Below, piece by piece: positions 7,764-16,911 of a stretch of 64,000 bases of DNA. A model generated the notes under the pieces. The model ran no database searches, had not been told where the DNA came from, and saw nothing but the letters and a program-made list of their open reading frames with translations. Positions within the stretch are counted from its first letter, which is position 1, and each line of letters begins with the position of its first letter. A program made the position numbers and the translations under genes. This DNA is from Chryseobacterium sp. KLBC 52 (GTDB lineage: Bacteria > Bacteroidota > Bacteroidia > Flavobacteriales > Weeksellaceae): NCBI RefSeq assembly GCF_003347605.1, contig NZ_QDFZ01000001.1, positions 186,001-250,000 of the forward strand, given 5' to 3'.

Positions 7764-7771
7764 CAAAAATA
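7764..7771 (-). promoter_or_regulatory. -7 promoter element for the riboswitch transcript
   Basis: The minus strand reads TATTTTTG, an exact TAnnTTTG. It lies about 35 bp before the riboswitch and just past the stop of the preceding same-strand gene. No clear TTG at -33. Confidence 0.45.
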
Positions 7772-7777
7772 ATGAAT

Positions 7778-8578
7778 TTATTCCGGATTATGATAAATAA
7801 TCTGGCTGATTACTCTTCCTTTCTTAATCGTCCAGAGTGTAGTATATCTGTTTTCTCCTGAACCGTTGATCATATAAAGGAAAATATTATCATTGTCAAG
7901 GGAAGTTACTCCAATGTTCTCAAAATCCATGGTAGGCTGGAACATATTTTTGATAGCTTCTCTTACAAAAACAGATCCTCTTCCGGGCTGCTGGACTCTT
8001 ATGGATTTGATTTCGGTCATTCCTTCAGGAAGATCATTCCCGATTCCCCATGGTTTTACTTTATCAATGGTAAGAATTTTTCCTTCCGCATCTTTTTCCT
8101 TTTTACGGTATCCTGCATTGGAAGGATAAATATCAATCACCACTTTGCTTCTTTGGGCAGTAGGAATCTTAGGGTCAGAATTGTCGGTGAAAATAAGGGA
8201 TTTTCCGTTTTTAGATTTAGATGGAGTGTAGGCAGGAAGCTGGTCCACATAAGCAATACGTCCTTTATTCACCATTCCTTCTTTATCAAGAGTTTCATAC
8301 CGTACAAAAGGTTTGTCGTCATCCTGTTTCTCCGGATATTTGATCCAGATCCATTCTGTTTCTCCGGGAGCCGGTTTTACATAAACAAATACATCTCCTT
8401 TACGCATACGGATCTTGTCAACAATTTTTCGGTAATCGTCTTTATGTACACGTACATTGGCATATCCTTCTTCAGCTTTTACAACTCCAAAAGGAACTTT
8501 AGTCTGCCCTTTTACAAAGGCAATAGATAAAATACTGAAAGCTGATAAATAGAATGCTTTATTTATGAAAGTCATCAT
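7778..8578 (-). CDS. Secreted protein of unknown function
   Basis: 266 residues from the ATG at 8578; a further in-frame TTG at 8599 is less likely. An N-terminal signal peptide (FYLSAFSILSIAFVKGQ) directs export. The rest is rich in charged residues and beta-strand-like stretches without a recognised enzymatic motif. It lies 30 bp downstream of the ABC gene on the same strand and might be read through from it. It ends directly before the promoter of the riboswitch transcript. Confidence 0.65.
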   Translation of the reverse strand: MMTFINKAFYLSAFSILSIAFVKGQTKVPFGVVKAEEGYANVRVHKDDYRKIVDKIRMRKGDVFVYVKPAPGETEWIWIKYPEKQDDDKPFVRYETLDKEGMVNKGRIAYVDQLPAYTPSKSKNGKSLIFTDNSDPKIPTAQRSKVVIDIYPSNAGYRKKEKDAEGKILTIDKVKPWGIGNDLPEGMTEIKSIRVQQPGRGSVFVREAIKNMFQPTMDFENIGVTSLDNDNIFLYMINGSGENRYTTLWTIKKGRVISQIIYHNPE

Positions 8579-8608
8579 GAAAATTTTTTGATCCCTCAAA
8601 TATATAAA

Positions 8609-9271
8609 TTAAATGCTTTTCGGAAGATAATTATACCGTTGCAGTTCTTTTAAATCTTGTATTTGTTTCAGATAGCCTTCACGAAGAAGATATATACGGT
8701 CTGAAATATCGAGAACTTCCTGATAATTATGATCAGAAATAATGAATCCCTTATTCGTAGACTGTTCAATGATTGCTGCTTTCAATGCTGCAGAAATTTT
8801 CGGAGAAAGACTGTGGAAGGGTTCATCCAATAAAACAAAATCAGCTTCAGAATAAATGATCATTAAAGCTTCAATGACTCTCTGCTCACCTCTGGAAAGA
8901 TTTTTAGGTTTCTCTGACAAAAAAGGACGGATCAGATCTGAAGTTAATAGAAGATCCGTATTTTTCTTATTGCAAAAAAGAGGAATTAAGCTTTTAATGG
9001 TATTGTATTTCGGCAAGAAAATATCCTGTGGCAGGTAAGCAATTCTGTTTTTTCTATCGGAAATGCTTTTCAGAACTTTGTCATTGTATCTTATAAACTG
9101 GGTATCACTACTGACAGTTCCAAAAATAATTTTTAATAATGTTGATTTTCCAATACCATTTCTGCCCAGAATTCCAATTATCTGTCCGGTTTCACATCCT
9201 AAATAAATATCCTGCAGGATATTATTATCGTTAAAAGACTTGGTGATGCTGTCAATATGAAGCTTACTCAT
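8609..9271 (-). CDS. ABC transporter ATP-binding protein
   Basis: A 220-residue ABC ATPase from the ATG at 9271. It has Walker A GRNGIGKST (about residues 36-44), the signature LSRGEQRV, Walker B FVLLDEP and a switch histidine in ISDHNYQE. The start overlaps the stop of the preceding small membrane gene by 4 bp (ATGA), which implies a translationally coupled pair. No full-length permease is present. It most resembles the stand-alone ATPases of small export or antimicrobial-peptide resistance systems, but the substrate is not known. Confidence 0.85.
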   Translation of the reverse strand: MSKLHIDSITKSFNDNNILQDIYLGCETGQIIGILGRNGIGKSTLLKIIFGTVSSDTQFIRYNDKVLKSISDRKNRIAYLPQDIFLPKYNTIKSLIPLFCNKKNTDLLLTSDLIRPFLSEKPKNLSRGEQRVIEALMIIYSEADFVLLDEPFHSLSPKISAALKAAIIEQSTNKGFIISDHNYQEVLDISDRIYLLREGYLKQIQDLKELQRYNYLPKSI

Positions 9272-9546
9272 AAAATTCCTGTTATTATTTTTACAATCAC
9301 ACAGACAGATACCGTGAATCCCCAAAGGAAACTTCTGGAAAATCCTAAATTGGCATAAAAGTAATATTCATTTTTAAACCGGAGTTCATAGATAAAATAA
9401 TGAAGGACAGGAGAAATCAAAAGAAAACTCAATCCAAAGTTCTCAATACTGAAAGAGGATAAACAAGAAGCCAATAAAGAAAATATCAAGGTGGGAATTA
9501 TTATTTTTTTATAAAAAATCCAGAGAGTAGAAATACTTTTGAACAT
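9268..9546 (-). CDS. Small membrane protein coupled to an ABC ATPase
   Basis: A 92-residue protein with about three hydrophobic stretches (residues 11-30, 35-52, 68-90) joined by short polar loops. No family is recognised. The 4-bp overlap with the ABC ATPase gene makes it a likely membrane partner, although it is far smaller than a usual permease. Its own small size and AT-rich upstream region leave the promoter unclear. Confidence 0.65.
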   Translation of the reverse strand: MFKSISTLWIFYKKIIIPTLIFSLLASCLSSFSIENFGLSFLLISPVLHYFIYELRFKNEYYFYANLGFSRSFLWGFTVSVCVIVKIITGIL

Positions 9547-9684
9547 ATATTAAAAGCATGAAGTTTCTGTGTGTTTTACACTTTATTCTCAAATATATTA
9601 AAAAATACAATGCTGTATGGAGAAAGTCTAAGCTATATTTGAAAAAATACCCTATTTTTCAAGGAAATTTTAAAACTAATAAAC

Positions 9685-10773
9685 ATGACCAAAAAACTAC
9701 TTTTTGTATTCTCTTTTATGTTGGGAATTTCAAGCCTTCAGGCAACCCACAAAATAGAAGAAGAACCCCAATCTTTATTGTATTGTGATACCAATGCTCC
9801 AACAGGGCTTCAGATGTCGAATATAACGCTTACCACGGGAACAGTTACCTGGACTGCAGATCCCAATACACCCAATAACAGGATCAGATATAGAATACCG
9901 GGAACTACTACATGGATGGCTGCTGATGTTGCCCCAGGACAAAATTCTTTCACAATTACAGGTTTGCAACCTTGTACAACATATGAAGTACAGGTAGTGA
10001 AAGTATGTACGACACAGGGATTATGGTCTAATCCTATATTTTTTACCACTACCATTAATTATTGTGCAAGTGCTTCTACAGATACCACGATGATGCATAT
10101 TTCCAATGTGACTGTAAATTCTACAGGAGTTACCTCTCCAATGGTAAGCGATTCCGGACCTTCCAATTATATAGATTACAGAAGTGACCTAAGCCGTAGA
10201 GTTAAGTTTTTTATAGGAACTACAGGAAATAAGCTTTCAGTAACCAATACCTGGACGGGAACTCCAGGTACAACAACAGTAACGGCGTGGATTGATCTTA
10301 ATGCCAACGGAATTTTTGAATCCAACGAAAGAGTGATGGTCGCCAATAATGTCACTCAGGCAGCACCGGCTGTATCTGTGTTTACTATTCCAAGTCTGGC
10401 AGCAGTGACACTATGTGGTGTTACCATGAGGGTTATTTCCAGTCAAACAATACCTTTAGATGCCTGCAGTACATTTACCTATGGGGAAGTTGAAGATTAT
10501 GGAGTAGATTTGATCAATCTCACCCTTGGAGTGGAAGAATCAGGAAAGTCTGTAAAACCTGAAATTTATCCTAACCCTGCCTCTGATGTCTTAAATATTT
10601 CAGGAATTTCAGAAGCAGCGGATTATGAAATTTACAATGCTGTAGGACAGAAAATTAACGGAGGAAAAGTTTCAGATCATCATGTAAACCTTAATCATTT
10701 GTCAAAAGGAGTTTATTTTATCCAGCTGAAAGATAAAGAAAAGGTAACCCGATTAAAATTTATTAAGAAATAA
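9685..10773 (+). CDS. T9SS cargo protein, FnIII and GEVEDY domains
   Basis: A 362-residue secreted protein with signal peptide (residues 1-20). A fibronectin type III-like domain lies at about 35-125 (TGTVTWTADP ... TTYEVQV), then a GEVEDY domain (about 130-275; WIDLNANGIFESNERV and GEVEDYGVD visible), and a type A T9SS sorting domain over the last 75 residues (YPNPASD ... GVYFIQLKD ... FIKK). It would cross the inner membrane by Sec and the outer membrane by the type IX system, whose porV and porU lie at 52.7-57.9 kb. The function is probably adhesion or surface binding. The next gene is a paralogue. Confidence 0.85.
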   Translation: MTKKLLFVFSFMLGISSLQATHKIEEEPQSLLYCDTNAPTGLQMSNITLTTGTVTWTADPNTPNNRIRYRIPGTTTWMAADVAPGQNSFTITGLQPCTTYEVQVVKVCTTQGLWSNPIFFTTTINYCASASTDTTMMHISNVTVNSTGVTSPMVSDSGPSNYIDYRSDLSRRVKFFIGTTGNKLSVTNTWTGTPGTTTVTAWIDLNANGIFESNERVMVANNVTQAAPAVSVFTIPSLAAVTLCGVTMRVISSQTIPLDACSTFTYGEVEDYGVDLINLTLGVEESGKSVKPEIYPNPASDVLNISGISEAADYEIYNAVGQKINGGKVSDHHVNLNHLSKGVYFIQLKDKEKVTRLKFIKK

Positions 10774-10855
10774 CATAAGAATGAATGGTCTTAAACTATC
10801 TCTATTTTAACCGAAATTTTGATTAAATTTGGGAGGAATACCAAACTATATAATC

Positions 10856-11926
10856 ATGATCAAAAAAATGTTTATGCTATTTCTTTTGTCAATTATTTCA
10901 TTTTATCAATGCAATGTATTGAAAATCAAAGAAAATCCAGTTTCATTATTATTGCCACCTGCAAATGTTATTATAACAGATATAACTCCTACCAGTGCCA
11001 CTATTTCCTGGACTCCTCAAATAGGAACAGGAAGTATGGTTGTTTATAAAAAAGTGGGAGAAACAAGTTCAAATAGCACATATACTACAAGTACTTCGAT
11101 GACAATCTCTAGTTTGACACAGTGTACAACTTATGAAGTAAAAATACAATATGTACAAGCAGGCGGAGGATATTCAGTACCTATTACTTTTACAACACCA
11201 ATGTGGTACTGTATTGAAAATTCTACTGCTACAATTACCCCTTATCTATATGCATCTAATGTTACACTTAATGCAACTGATTTGCCGCAGATGACTAGTA
11301 ATTCAACAGGAACAAAAGCTTACGCAAATTTCCGCTCGGATCCCACTCGTAAAGTAAAATTGGTGCGCGGAAGCAGTAATAATACTATTTCTGTTACTAA
11401 AGCGGGACCTGCTACTCAAAATCCCACTACGATAGGGATTTGGATTGATTACAATGGAGATAGGGCTTTTGATCCTTCTAGTGAAAGAATACTATATTCA
11501 AGTAATAGTACAGATATGAATCCTACAGCTACTTTTAATGTGCCTCTACAAGCCGGACAAGTAGATTGTAAGGTAGCGATGAGGGTAATATCTAATACTA
11601 CACCTTATTTTACGAATTGTGGTCCTACAAATGAAATACAGGATTATGAAGTTGAATTTCTTGATGCTTCAAGTTTAGCAATAGAAGAACCTATGGGAAA
11701 GAGCAAAGAAATTACAATTTCTCCCAATCCTGCCTCTGATGTTTTAAATATCTCCGGAATTTCAGAAGCAGCGGATTATGAAATTTACAATGCTGCAGGA
11801 CAGAAAATTAACGGAGGAAAAGTTTCAGATCATCATGTAAACCTTAACCATTTGTCAAAAGGAGTTTATTTTATCCAGCTGAAAGATAAAGAAAAGGTAA
11901 CCCGATTAAAATTTATTAAGAAATAA
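10856..11926 (+). CDS. T9SS cargo protein, paralogue of the preceding gene
   Basis: 356 residues from the ATG at 10856, which gives a compact signal peptide (MIKKMFMLFLLSI). An upstream in-frame ATG at 10829 would add nine polar residues in front and is less likely. The layout repeats that of the previous gene: FnIII-like domain, GEVEDY-type domain (here EIQDYEVEF in place of GEVEDYGVD) and T9SS sorting domain. The first 270 residues have diverged strongly, but the last 65 codons are nearly identical in DNA to the neighbour, pointing to gene conversion or domain exchange. It is closed by the terminator at 11930. Confidence 0.83.
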   Translation: MIKKMFMLFLLSIISFYQCNVLKIKENPVSLLLPPANVIITDITPTSATISWTPQIGTGSMVVYKKVGETSSNSTYTTSTSMTISSLTQCTTYEVKIQYVQAGGGYSVPITFTTPMWYCIENSTATITPYLYASNVTLNATDLPQMTSNSTGTKAYANFRSDPTRKVKLVRGSSNNTISVTKAGPATQNPTTIGIWIDYNGDRAFDPSSERILYSSNSTDMNPTATFNVPLQAGQVDCKVAMRVISNTTPYFTNCGPTNEIQDYEVEFLDASSLAIEEPMGKSKEITISPNPASDVLNISGISEAADYEIYNAAGQKINGGKVSDHHVNLNHLSKGVYFIQLKDKEKVTRLKFIKK

Positions 11927-11929
11927 AAA

Positions 11930-11957
11930 AGAGAGAGTACCTTCTGGTGCTCTCTCT
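11930..11957. terminator. Intrinsic terminator between convergent genes
   Basis: AGAGAGAGTACC pairs with GGTGCTCTCTCT around TTCT, with one G-T pair. A T-rich tail follows on the plus strand and an A/T run precedes it, so it may serve both the cargo gene and mutS2. Confidence 0.8.
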
Positions 11958-11988
11958 TTGTATTTGCGTTAAATTAATTTTTTATTTA

Positions 11989-14136
11989 TTAAATTCTCTC
12001 AAGTTCATCCGCATCAATTGTGGTCTTGAAAGTTCCGTAATTGACAATTACTTTGTTTCTGGAAATTTTTTCAATGGTTCCCACACTGGTGCTTCCGGTA
12101 ATACGAACACGTTGTCCGATTTTCATCCACACAGCACGGTCGGTTTTGCGTTTCTCTTCCAGTTTTTCATTGGTCTCAGCAATTTTTTCAATAACCTCTT
12201 CCTTTTTCAGCTGTTGAGTGATTTTTCTCTTAACAACCTGCAGGCGTTTGGTTTCGTCCTTGTCACTGCCCAGTTTTCTGAATTTCTCCTGTTCAAGAAG
12301 TTTTACAAAGTCTTTTACAACATCCTTCCTGGATTTACCTTTGGTATAGCTGTCAATGAATGTTTCAATCTTATTCCCGAACTGTAGTTTGCGGTGTTCC
12401 TCTTCATATAATTTCTGGAAATTGAACAGTTTCTGCTGAAGCTGCTCATTCAGTTTCTGAAGGTTATCACGTTTATCTTCTACAGACTCTTTCCTTTCTG
12501 CGAGATCAGATTTCAGTTTTTCAACCTCAAATTTTTCCTGCTGCAGTTTTACAATCGTTTTATCAAGATTAACAATATCATGCTCTACTTTTTTCTTCGC
12601 AGAATGGATAATGAATCTCGGAATTTTATTCTTTTCTGCAACTTCAAAAGTAAATGAACTTCCTGCCTGTCCCACTTCCAGCTTATACATCGGTTCCAGT
12701 GTTTCTTCATTGAAAAGCATAGCTGCATTCTGGGCATTGGGAAGCTGCTCTATTACCAGTTTAATATTGGTATAATGCGTCGTGATGATGGCGAAACTCT
12801 TTTTGTCATAGAAAAACTCCATAAAACTTTCTGCCAGCGCACCTCCAAGCTCCGGATCAGAACCTGTCCCGAACTCATCAATAAGCAGAAGTGTATTGGC
12901 ATCAGCTTCACGAATGATTCCGGACATTTTCTTCAACCTCGATGAATAGGTGGATAAATGATTTTCAATGGACTGGTTGTCCCCGATATCAGTCATGATC
13001 TTCTCAAAGAAAAACATTTCAGACTTAGGGTGAACCGGAACCAGAATACCACTCTGAATCATCAGTTGTAATAATCCAACCGTTTTCAGGGTAATCGATT
13101 TTCCGCCCGCATTCGGACCGGAAATACAGATAATCCTGTTATGTTCTGTTAAGGTAAGTGTTTGAGGGTGAATGGTTTTGTTTTCGACCTTGTTTCTTAA
13201 CCATAAAAGAGGATGATAAGCATCTTTTAATCTCAGCGTTTTATGATGGTTGATTTTTGGAAGAACTCCGTTAATCAATTCACCAAATTTGGCTTTTGCT
13301 CTCGTAAGGTCAAGGTCAAAAATATAAACCTGATATCTCCATAGCTGAGGTTGAAATTCGGCCAGTTCTGCAGTAAGTTTACGGAGAACTTTATCAATTT
13401 CTTTTTTTTCTTCCTCTTCATTTTCACGCAGCTTGAAATAATGTTTTACCACACTGTCCGGCTGAATATACGTGATGGAACCTGTCTTGGAAATTCCTAA
13501 TGTTCTTCCCGCAACCCTTTTTTTGAATCCTGATTTTACAGCCAGAACCCTTTGGTCGTCAATAATCGTTTCTCTGATATCATCCAGAAAGTCACTCTGT
13601 CCATACGTGGTAAGCGCACGGTTGAAATTTTCCTGAATCGCCTTTTTAGCAAGCTGAATTTCAGTTCTTATCCCTTTCAGAGCGGGAGAAGCTTCGTTTT
13701 TTACTTCACCAAAACGGTTAAAAACCTTATCTACCTTCTCAATGATCTCTTTTCTGAATTCCAGTACAGAAGCTTCTTCCAATAAAGTAGGAAAGGTTTC
13801 CGGCATGGTAGGGAAGAACTTCTGGAGTCTTCCGATCTGTTCCGTGATGGTTTTTATTTTGATGAAAGCAGCATTTTCCAGACGGTAATTCTCAATCAGC
13901 ATCAATTTCAGCTCACTTTCAATATCTTCATATTCATCAAACGGAATCGCATTTGAACTTTCAAAACTCGACAGATATTCTGAGGTTTTTTTTAATGAAA
14001 GTTCCGCCTCGTCAATTTCCATCGGACGAAGTTGAAGAATTTTTTCTCTTGTTTTCGGAGAATACGCAAATGGGGAGATTTCCGCGAGCAATTGCGGAAA
14101 CTCTAATTCGTCTAAATCTTCTTTATCTATATACAC
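11989..14136 (-). CDS. MutS2-family ATPase lacking the Smr domain
   Basis: 715 residues with a GTG start. The protein has an N-terminal core, a clamp-like coiled-coil, the ABC-type ATPase with Walker A GPNAGGKS (residues 340-347), Walker B LLLIDEFGTGSDP, and a long charged coiled-coil (about 510-640). It ends in a small beta domain (GQRVRITGSTSVGTIEKI ... VNYG). Full-length MutS2 has a C-terminal Smr nuclease/ribosome-collision domain; here the protein stops before it. MutS2 acts against recombination or in ribosome rescue. Without Smr, DNA or RNA cleavage by this protein is not expected. Confidence 0.85.
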   Translation of the reverse strand: MYIDKEDLDELEFPQLLAEISPFAYSPKTREKILQLRPMEIDEAELSLKKTSEYLSSFESSNAIPFDEYEDIESELKLMLIENYRLENAAFIKIKTITEQIGRLQKFFPTMPETFPTLLEEASVLEFRKEIIEKVDKVFNRFGEVKNEASPALKGIRTEIQLAKKAIQENFNRALTTYGQSDFLDDIRETIIDDQRVLAVKSGFKKRVAGRTLGISKTGSITYIQPDSVVKHYFKLRENEEEEKKEIDKVLRKLTAELAEFQPQLWRYQVYIFDLDLTRAKAKFGELINGVLPKINHHKTLRLKDAYHPLLWLRNKVENKTIHPQTLTLTEHNRIICISGPNAGGKSITLKTVGLLQLMIQSGILVPVHPKSEMFFFEKIMTDIGDNQSIENHLSTYSSRLKKMSGIIREADANTLLLIDEFGTGSDPELGGALAESFMEFFYDKKSFAIITTHYTNIKLVIEQLPNAQNAAMLFNEETLEPMYKLEVGQAGSSFTFEVAEKNKIPRFIIHSAKKKVEHDIVNLDKTIVKLQQEKFEVEKLKSDLAERKESVEDKRDNLQKLNEQLQQKLFNFQKLYEEEHRKLQFGNKIETFIDSYTKGKSRKDVVKDFVKLLEQEKFRKLGSDKDETKRLQVVKRKITQQLKKEEVIEKIAETNEKLEEKRKTDRAVWMKIGQRVRITGSTSVGTIEKISRNKVIVNYGTFKTTIDADELERI

Positions 14137-14477
14137 AGTGCAAATTTAGTGAGAATTTTGATTATTACGTATATCTGAGAGATTTACAGAATAAATTACC
14201 TGTGAATTTGATGATGATAGAGTACTTTTTTTATTAAAAATTTTAAAACTTCAAAAAAGATCAATTTTTTTAACGCAAAGTTTTTATTACTAAACCTTAT
14301 CCCTTTAAGGAAGCAAAGAGTGGAATCAATACATTGATTCTTTCTGAGCGGTTCGGTCATTCTTCCACTTCATCAGCGATTTAGTCGTATTTCTTCGCTC
14401 ACTTAAAATGAGTAATAAAATGCAATAGCCTTTGTATTTATATACATGTATGCTATTCTTTTTATTACATTTGAGAT
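14137..14477. other. Gene-free interval
   Basis: A 341-bp AT-rich spacer between the divergent mutS2 and GNAT genes. I see no ORF, RNA gene or clear hairpin. Presumably it carries the two promoters. Confidence 0.6.
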
Positions 14478-14984
14478 GTGAAACTAGAAACCTCAAGATT
14501 GATTTTAAAGGGAATCAATGAAAGTAATACGGAAGATATTTTAAAAATCCGAAGCAATCCGGAAGTCAATAAATTTGTGAAAAGAGTTTCACCAAAGACC
14601 AATTATGATGCACTTCAGTTTATTTTGACGATTAAGCAAAGAACTCAAAATAATCAAACGGTCTATTGGGGGATTTCTTTAAAAGATCGGTCTCATCTTA
14701 TCGGAACCATCTGTCTCTGGAATTTTTCTGAAGACCGGAAAACAGCAGAAGTCGGCTATGAGCTATTACCAGAGTATCACAGGCAGGGAATTATGTCTGA
14801 AGCATTGAATGCGGTAGTAGAGTATGGGTTTAACGAACTCCATTTACAGAAAATTGTAGCCATTACCAATACATTCAATGAAAATTCAAAAGGACTTCTT
14901 TTAAAACATCATTTTATTTTGCAGGAAGGAAAAAAAGATGAAGGATTTCCGGATAATATTATTTTTAGTTTGAAAAGACTATAA
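14478..14984 (+). CDS. GNAT N-acetyltransferase (RimJ/RimL type)
   Basis: 168 residues with a GTG start: an in-frame TGA lies six bases upstream and no ATG is available before residue 100, so GTG is needed. Acetyl-CoA fold motifs are AEVGYELLPEYHRQGIMSEAL (about 94-114; the R/Q-G-I pyrophosphate loop) and IVAITNTFNENSKGLL (about 129-144). RimJ/RimL-like enzymes acetylate protein N-termini or small amines. The substrate is unknown. No operon partner. Confidence 0.85.
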   Translation: MKLETSRLILKGINESNTEDILKIRSNPEVNKFVKRVSPKTNYDALQFILTIKQRTQNNQTVYWGISLKDRSHLIGTICLWNFSEDRKTAEVGYELLPEYHRQGIMSEALNAVVEYGFNELHLQKIVAITNTFNENSKGLLLKHHFILQEGKKDEGFPDNIIFSLKRL

Positions 14985-15223
14985 TAAGATCTTTAACGTG
15001 AGAGATTGTAGCATTATGGATAGTGTTTTTTCATTTTTAGGAAATATTTCATACTTGCAAGGTGAAGAAGCAGGATTTTGTAATTAAAAATTCCTAGTAT
15101 CTTAATAATCTGTTATTAATCTCTTTTTCATGATTGCTGTCCAATTTTTCGTATATGCTGATTGAAAGAAAAGTGAAGATATTTAAAAGTATAATGGAGG
15201 CTCTTATTTTATTTTAATATTAT

Positions 15224-15231
15224 TATTTTTG
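15224..15231 (+). promoter_or_regulatory. -7 promoter element close to the ung start
   Basis: TATTTTTG fits TAnnTTTG exactly and ends only four bases before the ATG at 15236, so the transcript may have almost no 5' leader. No TTG at -33 is seen. Confidence 0.45.
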
Positions 15232-15235
15232 CACT

Positions 15236-15877
15236 ATGACCTGGACAGAAATTTTAGCCCCGATAAAGAGTACGGAATACTTTACTACCCTTTGGGAGAA
15301 AGTGAAGAATGAATATGCAACAACCAAAGTTTTTCCACCCAAAAATCAGATTTTCAGAGCATTGGAACTTACAGCTTTTGATGATGTTGAAGTGGTGATT
15401 ATTGGCCAGGATCCTTACCATAATGATTATCAGGCGAATGGTTTGTGTTTCTCTGTTTCTGAGCAGGTTGCAGCACCGCCATCACTAAAGAATATTTTTA
15501 TTGAGCTAAAAGATGATCTGGGAGTGGTAAGAACTTCCAAAGAACTTGATGACTGGGGAAAACAGGGCGTTTTATTACTGAATGCTACGTTAACGGTTCG
15601 TGCCCATACACCGAACTCTCATAAAGACCTTGGCTGGGAAAAGTTCACAAATTTTATTATTAAGGAAATTTCAGATAAAAAAGAGAATGTGGTTTTTGTT
15701 TTATGGGGCGCTTTTGCACAAAAAAAAGCCGAACTCATAGATCCGGCTAAACATTTTATTATTAAATCGGCACACCCTTCACCTTTTTCTGTGTACAGAG
15801 GTTTTTTTGGAAGCAAGCCTTTCTCAAAAATTAATGAATATCTTGTTTCCAAAGGGAAGAAGCCTATTTCCTGGTAG
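15236..15877 (+). CDS. ung: Uracil-DNA glycosylase, family 1
   Basis: A 213-residue enzyme that removes uracil from DNA in base-excision repair. The water-activating motif GQDPYH lies at residues 57-62 (catalytic Asp59) and the leucine-loop motif HPSPFSVYRGFFG starts at His180; FCFSV-type contact (LCFSV) lies near 73. Length and both motifs are typical of Ung. The 3' end overlaps the convergent lipoprotein gene by 14 bp. Confidence 0.95.
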   Translation: MTWTEILAPIKSTEYFTTLWEKVKNEYATTKVFPPKNQIFRALELTAFDDVEVVIIGQDPYHNDYQANGLCFSVSEQVAAPPSLKNIFIELKDDLGVVRTSKELDDWGKQGVLLLNATLTVRAHTPNSHKDLGWEKFTNFIIKEISDKKENVVFVLWGAFAQKKAELIDPAKHFIIKSAHPSPFSVYRGFFGSKPFSKINEYLVSKGKKPISW

Positions 15878-16373
15878 AATCAGCAGATTGATCTGCTTTT
15901 TTTATCGTAATTCCGATTTTATATTTTCCGGCTAATGCTTTTGCCCCATCCTGCGATTTTGGATAAGGAGCAATGTCCTGTAATGTAATAGTGTATCCGT
16001 TGAATTCTGTCGACTGTTGATAATTTCTTGCCGGATAATCTGCGCTGGCTAGGTTCAGAATCATCGGTCGGGTAGAAGTTCCCATTACTTCCACCTGAGC
16101 AAGAGCAACACCGGCCCATATACATTGGGCTCCTTCAGGACAACGGCTGTCTTCAGAAACTCCTTTGAATGTCACATTCATCTGGTATTCTCTTAAAAAC
16201 TTATTTTCTCCTTCAGTCAGATAAATAACGCCGTCTTTCTGATGATCAGAGCCTGTTGTTTTTGTACCTGTGGACATTTCAGTAGCTTTTGTATTAATCT
16301 TGGATTTCTTTTGGGCATCGCATCCTGTTAATGCAAATATTCCCAGACTGAGTATGACAATTTTATGGAACAT
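15864..16373 (-). CDS. Lipoprotein of unknown function
   Basis: 169 residues with a lipoprotein signal (lipobox LTGC, Cys18). The body is short, with a CPEGAQCIWAG patch (two cysteines, about residues 79-88) and mostly beta-like sequence. It is 16 bp downstream of the DUF456 gene and probably co-transcribed with it. No enzymatic motif. The 3' end overlaps ung. Confidence 0.75.
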   Translation of the reverse strand: MFHKIVILSLGIFALTGCDAQKKSKINTKATEMSTGTKTTGSDHQKDGVIYLTEGENKFLREYQMNVTFKGVSEDSRCPEGAQCIWAGVALAQVEVMGTSTRPMILNLASADYPARNYQQSTEFNGYTITLQDIAPYPKSQDGAKALAGKYKIGITIKKADQSADSTRK

Positions 16374-16389
16374 AGTTTCTTATATTTAA

Positions 16390-16881
16390 TTAAATAACGT
16401 TAAACATATTAAGTAATACTACCAAAAACATTGCCACTCCTACCACAAAACTGAATCCGGTTCCGTAAATGAATCCAATCAGTGCTCCTTTGGTGGATCG
16501 TAAGGCTTTATTCATATCCTTGCTGTCGTGGAGTAACTCACCAATAAATACTCCTGCAAACATTCCTATCAGAAATCCCAACGGAATCGGAATAAATATC
16601 CCAACAATAGTTCCTACCACAGAACCGATACTTCCCCAACGTGTACCTCCATATTTTCTGTTGGTCTTTGCCGGAATTACATAGCTTAACACCACAGAAG
16701 CAGCTGTAAGAATTCCGAATGCCCAGATGTAAATCATCGGAAGATCCGCATCGGTCCCGAATTTATAGATCAACAGTCCGCAGATACTCAGCAAAAGACC
16801 GGGCAATACCGGAAGAAAAGTTCCTAATATTCCTATAAATAATAAAATAAGGCAGAAAATATTAATAATCGTTGTATCCAT
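16390..16881 (-). CDS. DUF456 membrane protein
   Basis: A 163-residue inner-membrane protein with about five hydrophobic segments and glycine-rich turns (GILGTFLPVLPG near residue 18; GSVVGTIVGIFIPIPLG near 86). This matches the DUF456 family, whose function is unknown. It heads a two-gene unit with the lipoprotein at 15864-16373. Confidence 0.85.
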   Translation of the reverse strand: MDTTIINIFCLILLFIGILGTFLPVLPGLLLSICGLLIYKFGTDADLPMIYIWAFGILTAASVVLSYVIPAKTNRKYGGTRWGSIGSVVGTIVGIFIPIPLGFLIGMFAGVFIGELLHDSKDMNKALRSTKGALIGFIYGTGFSFVVGVAMFLVVLLNMFNVI

Positions 16882-16911
16882 TCTTTAAAAAATTAAAGAT
16901 GCAATATAAAA

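Noticed and set aside
11947..12387. Plus-strand open frame of 146 codons
   Set aside because: Antisense shadow of the mutS2 coding region, with no start signal or family resemblance.
15016..15087. A 23-codon plus-strand ORF ahead of ung
   Set aside because: No terminator, no conserved pattern and no promoter of its own; AT-rich spacer gives such ORFs by chance.
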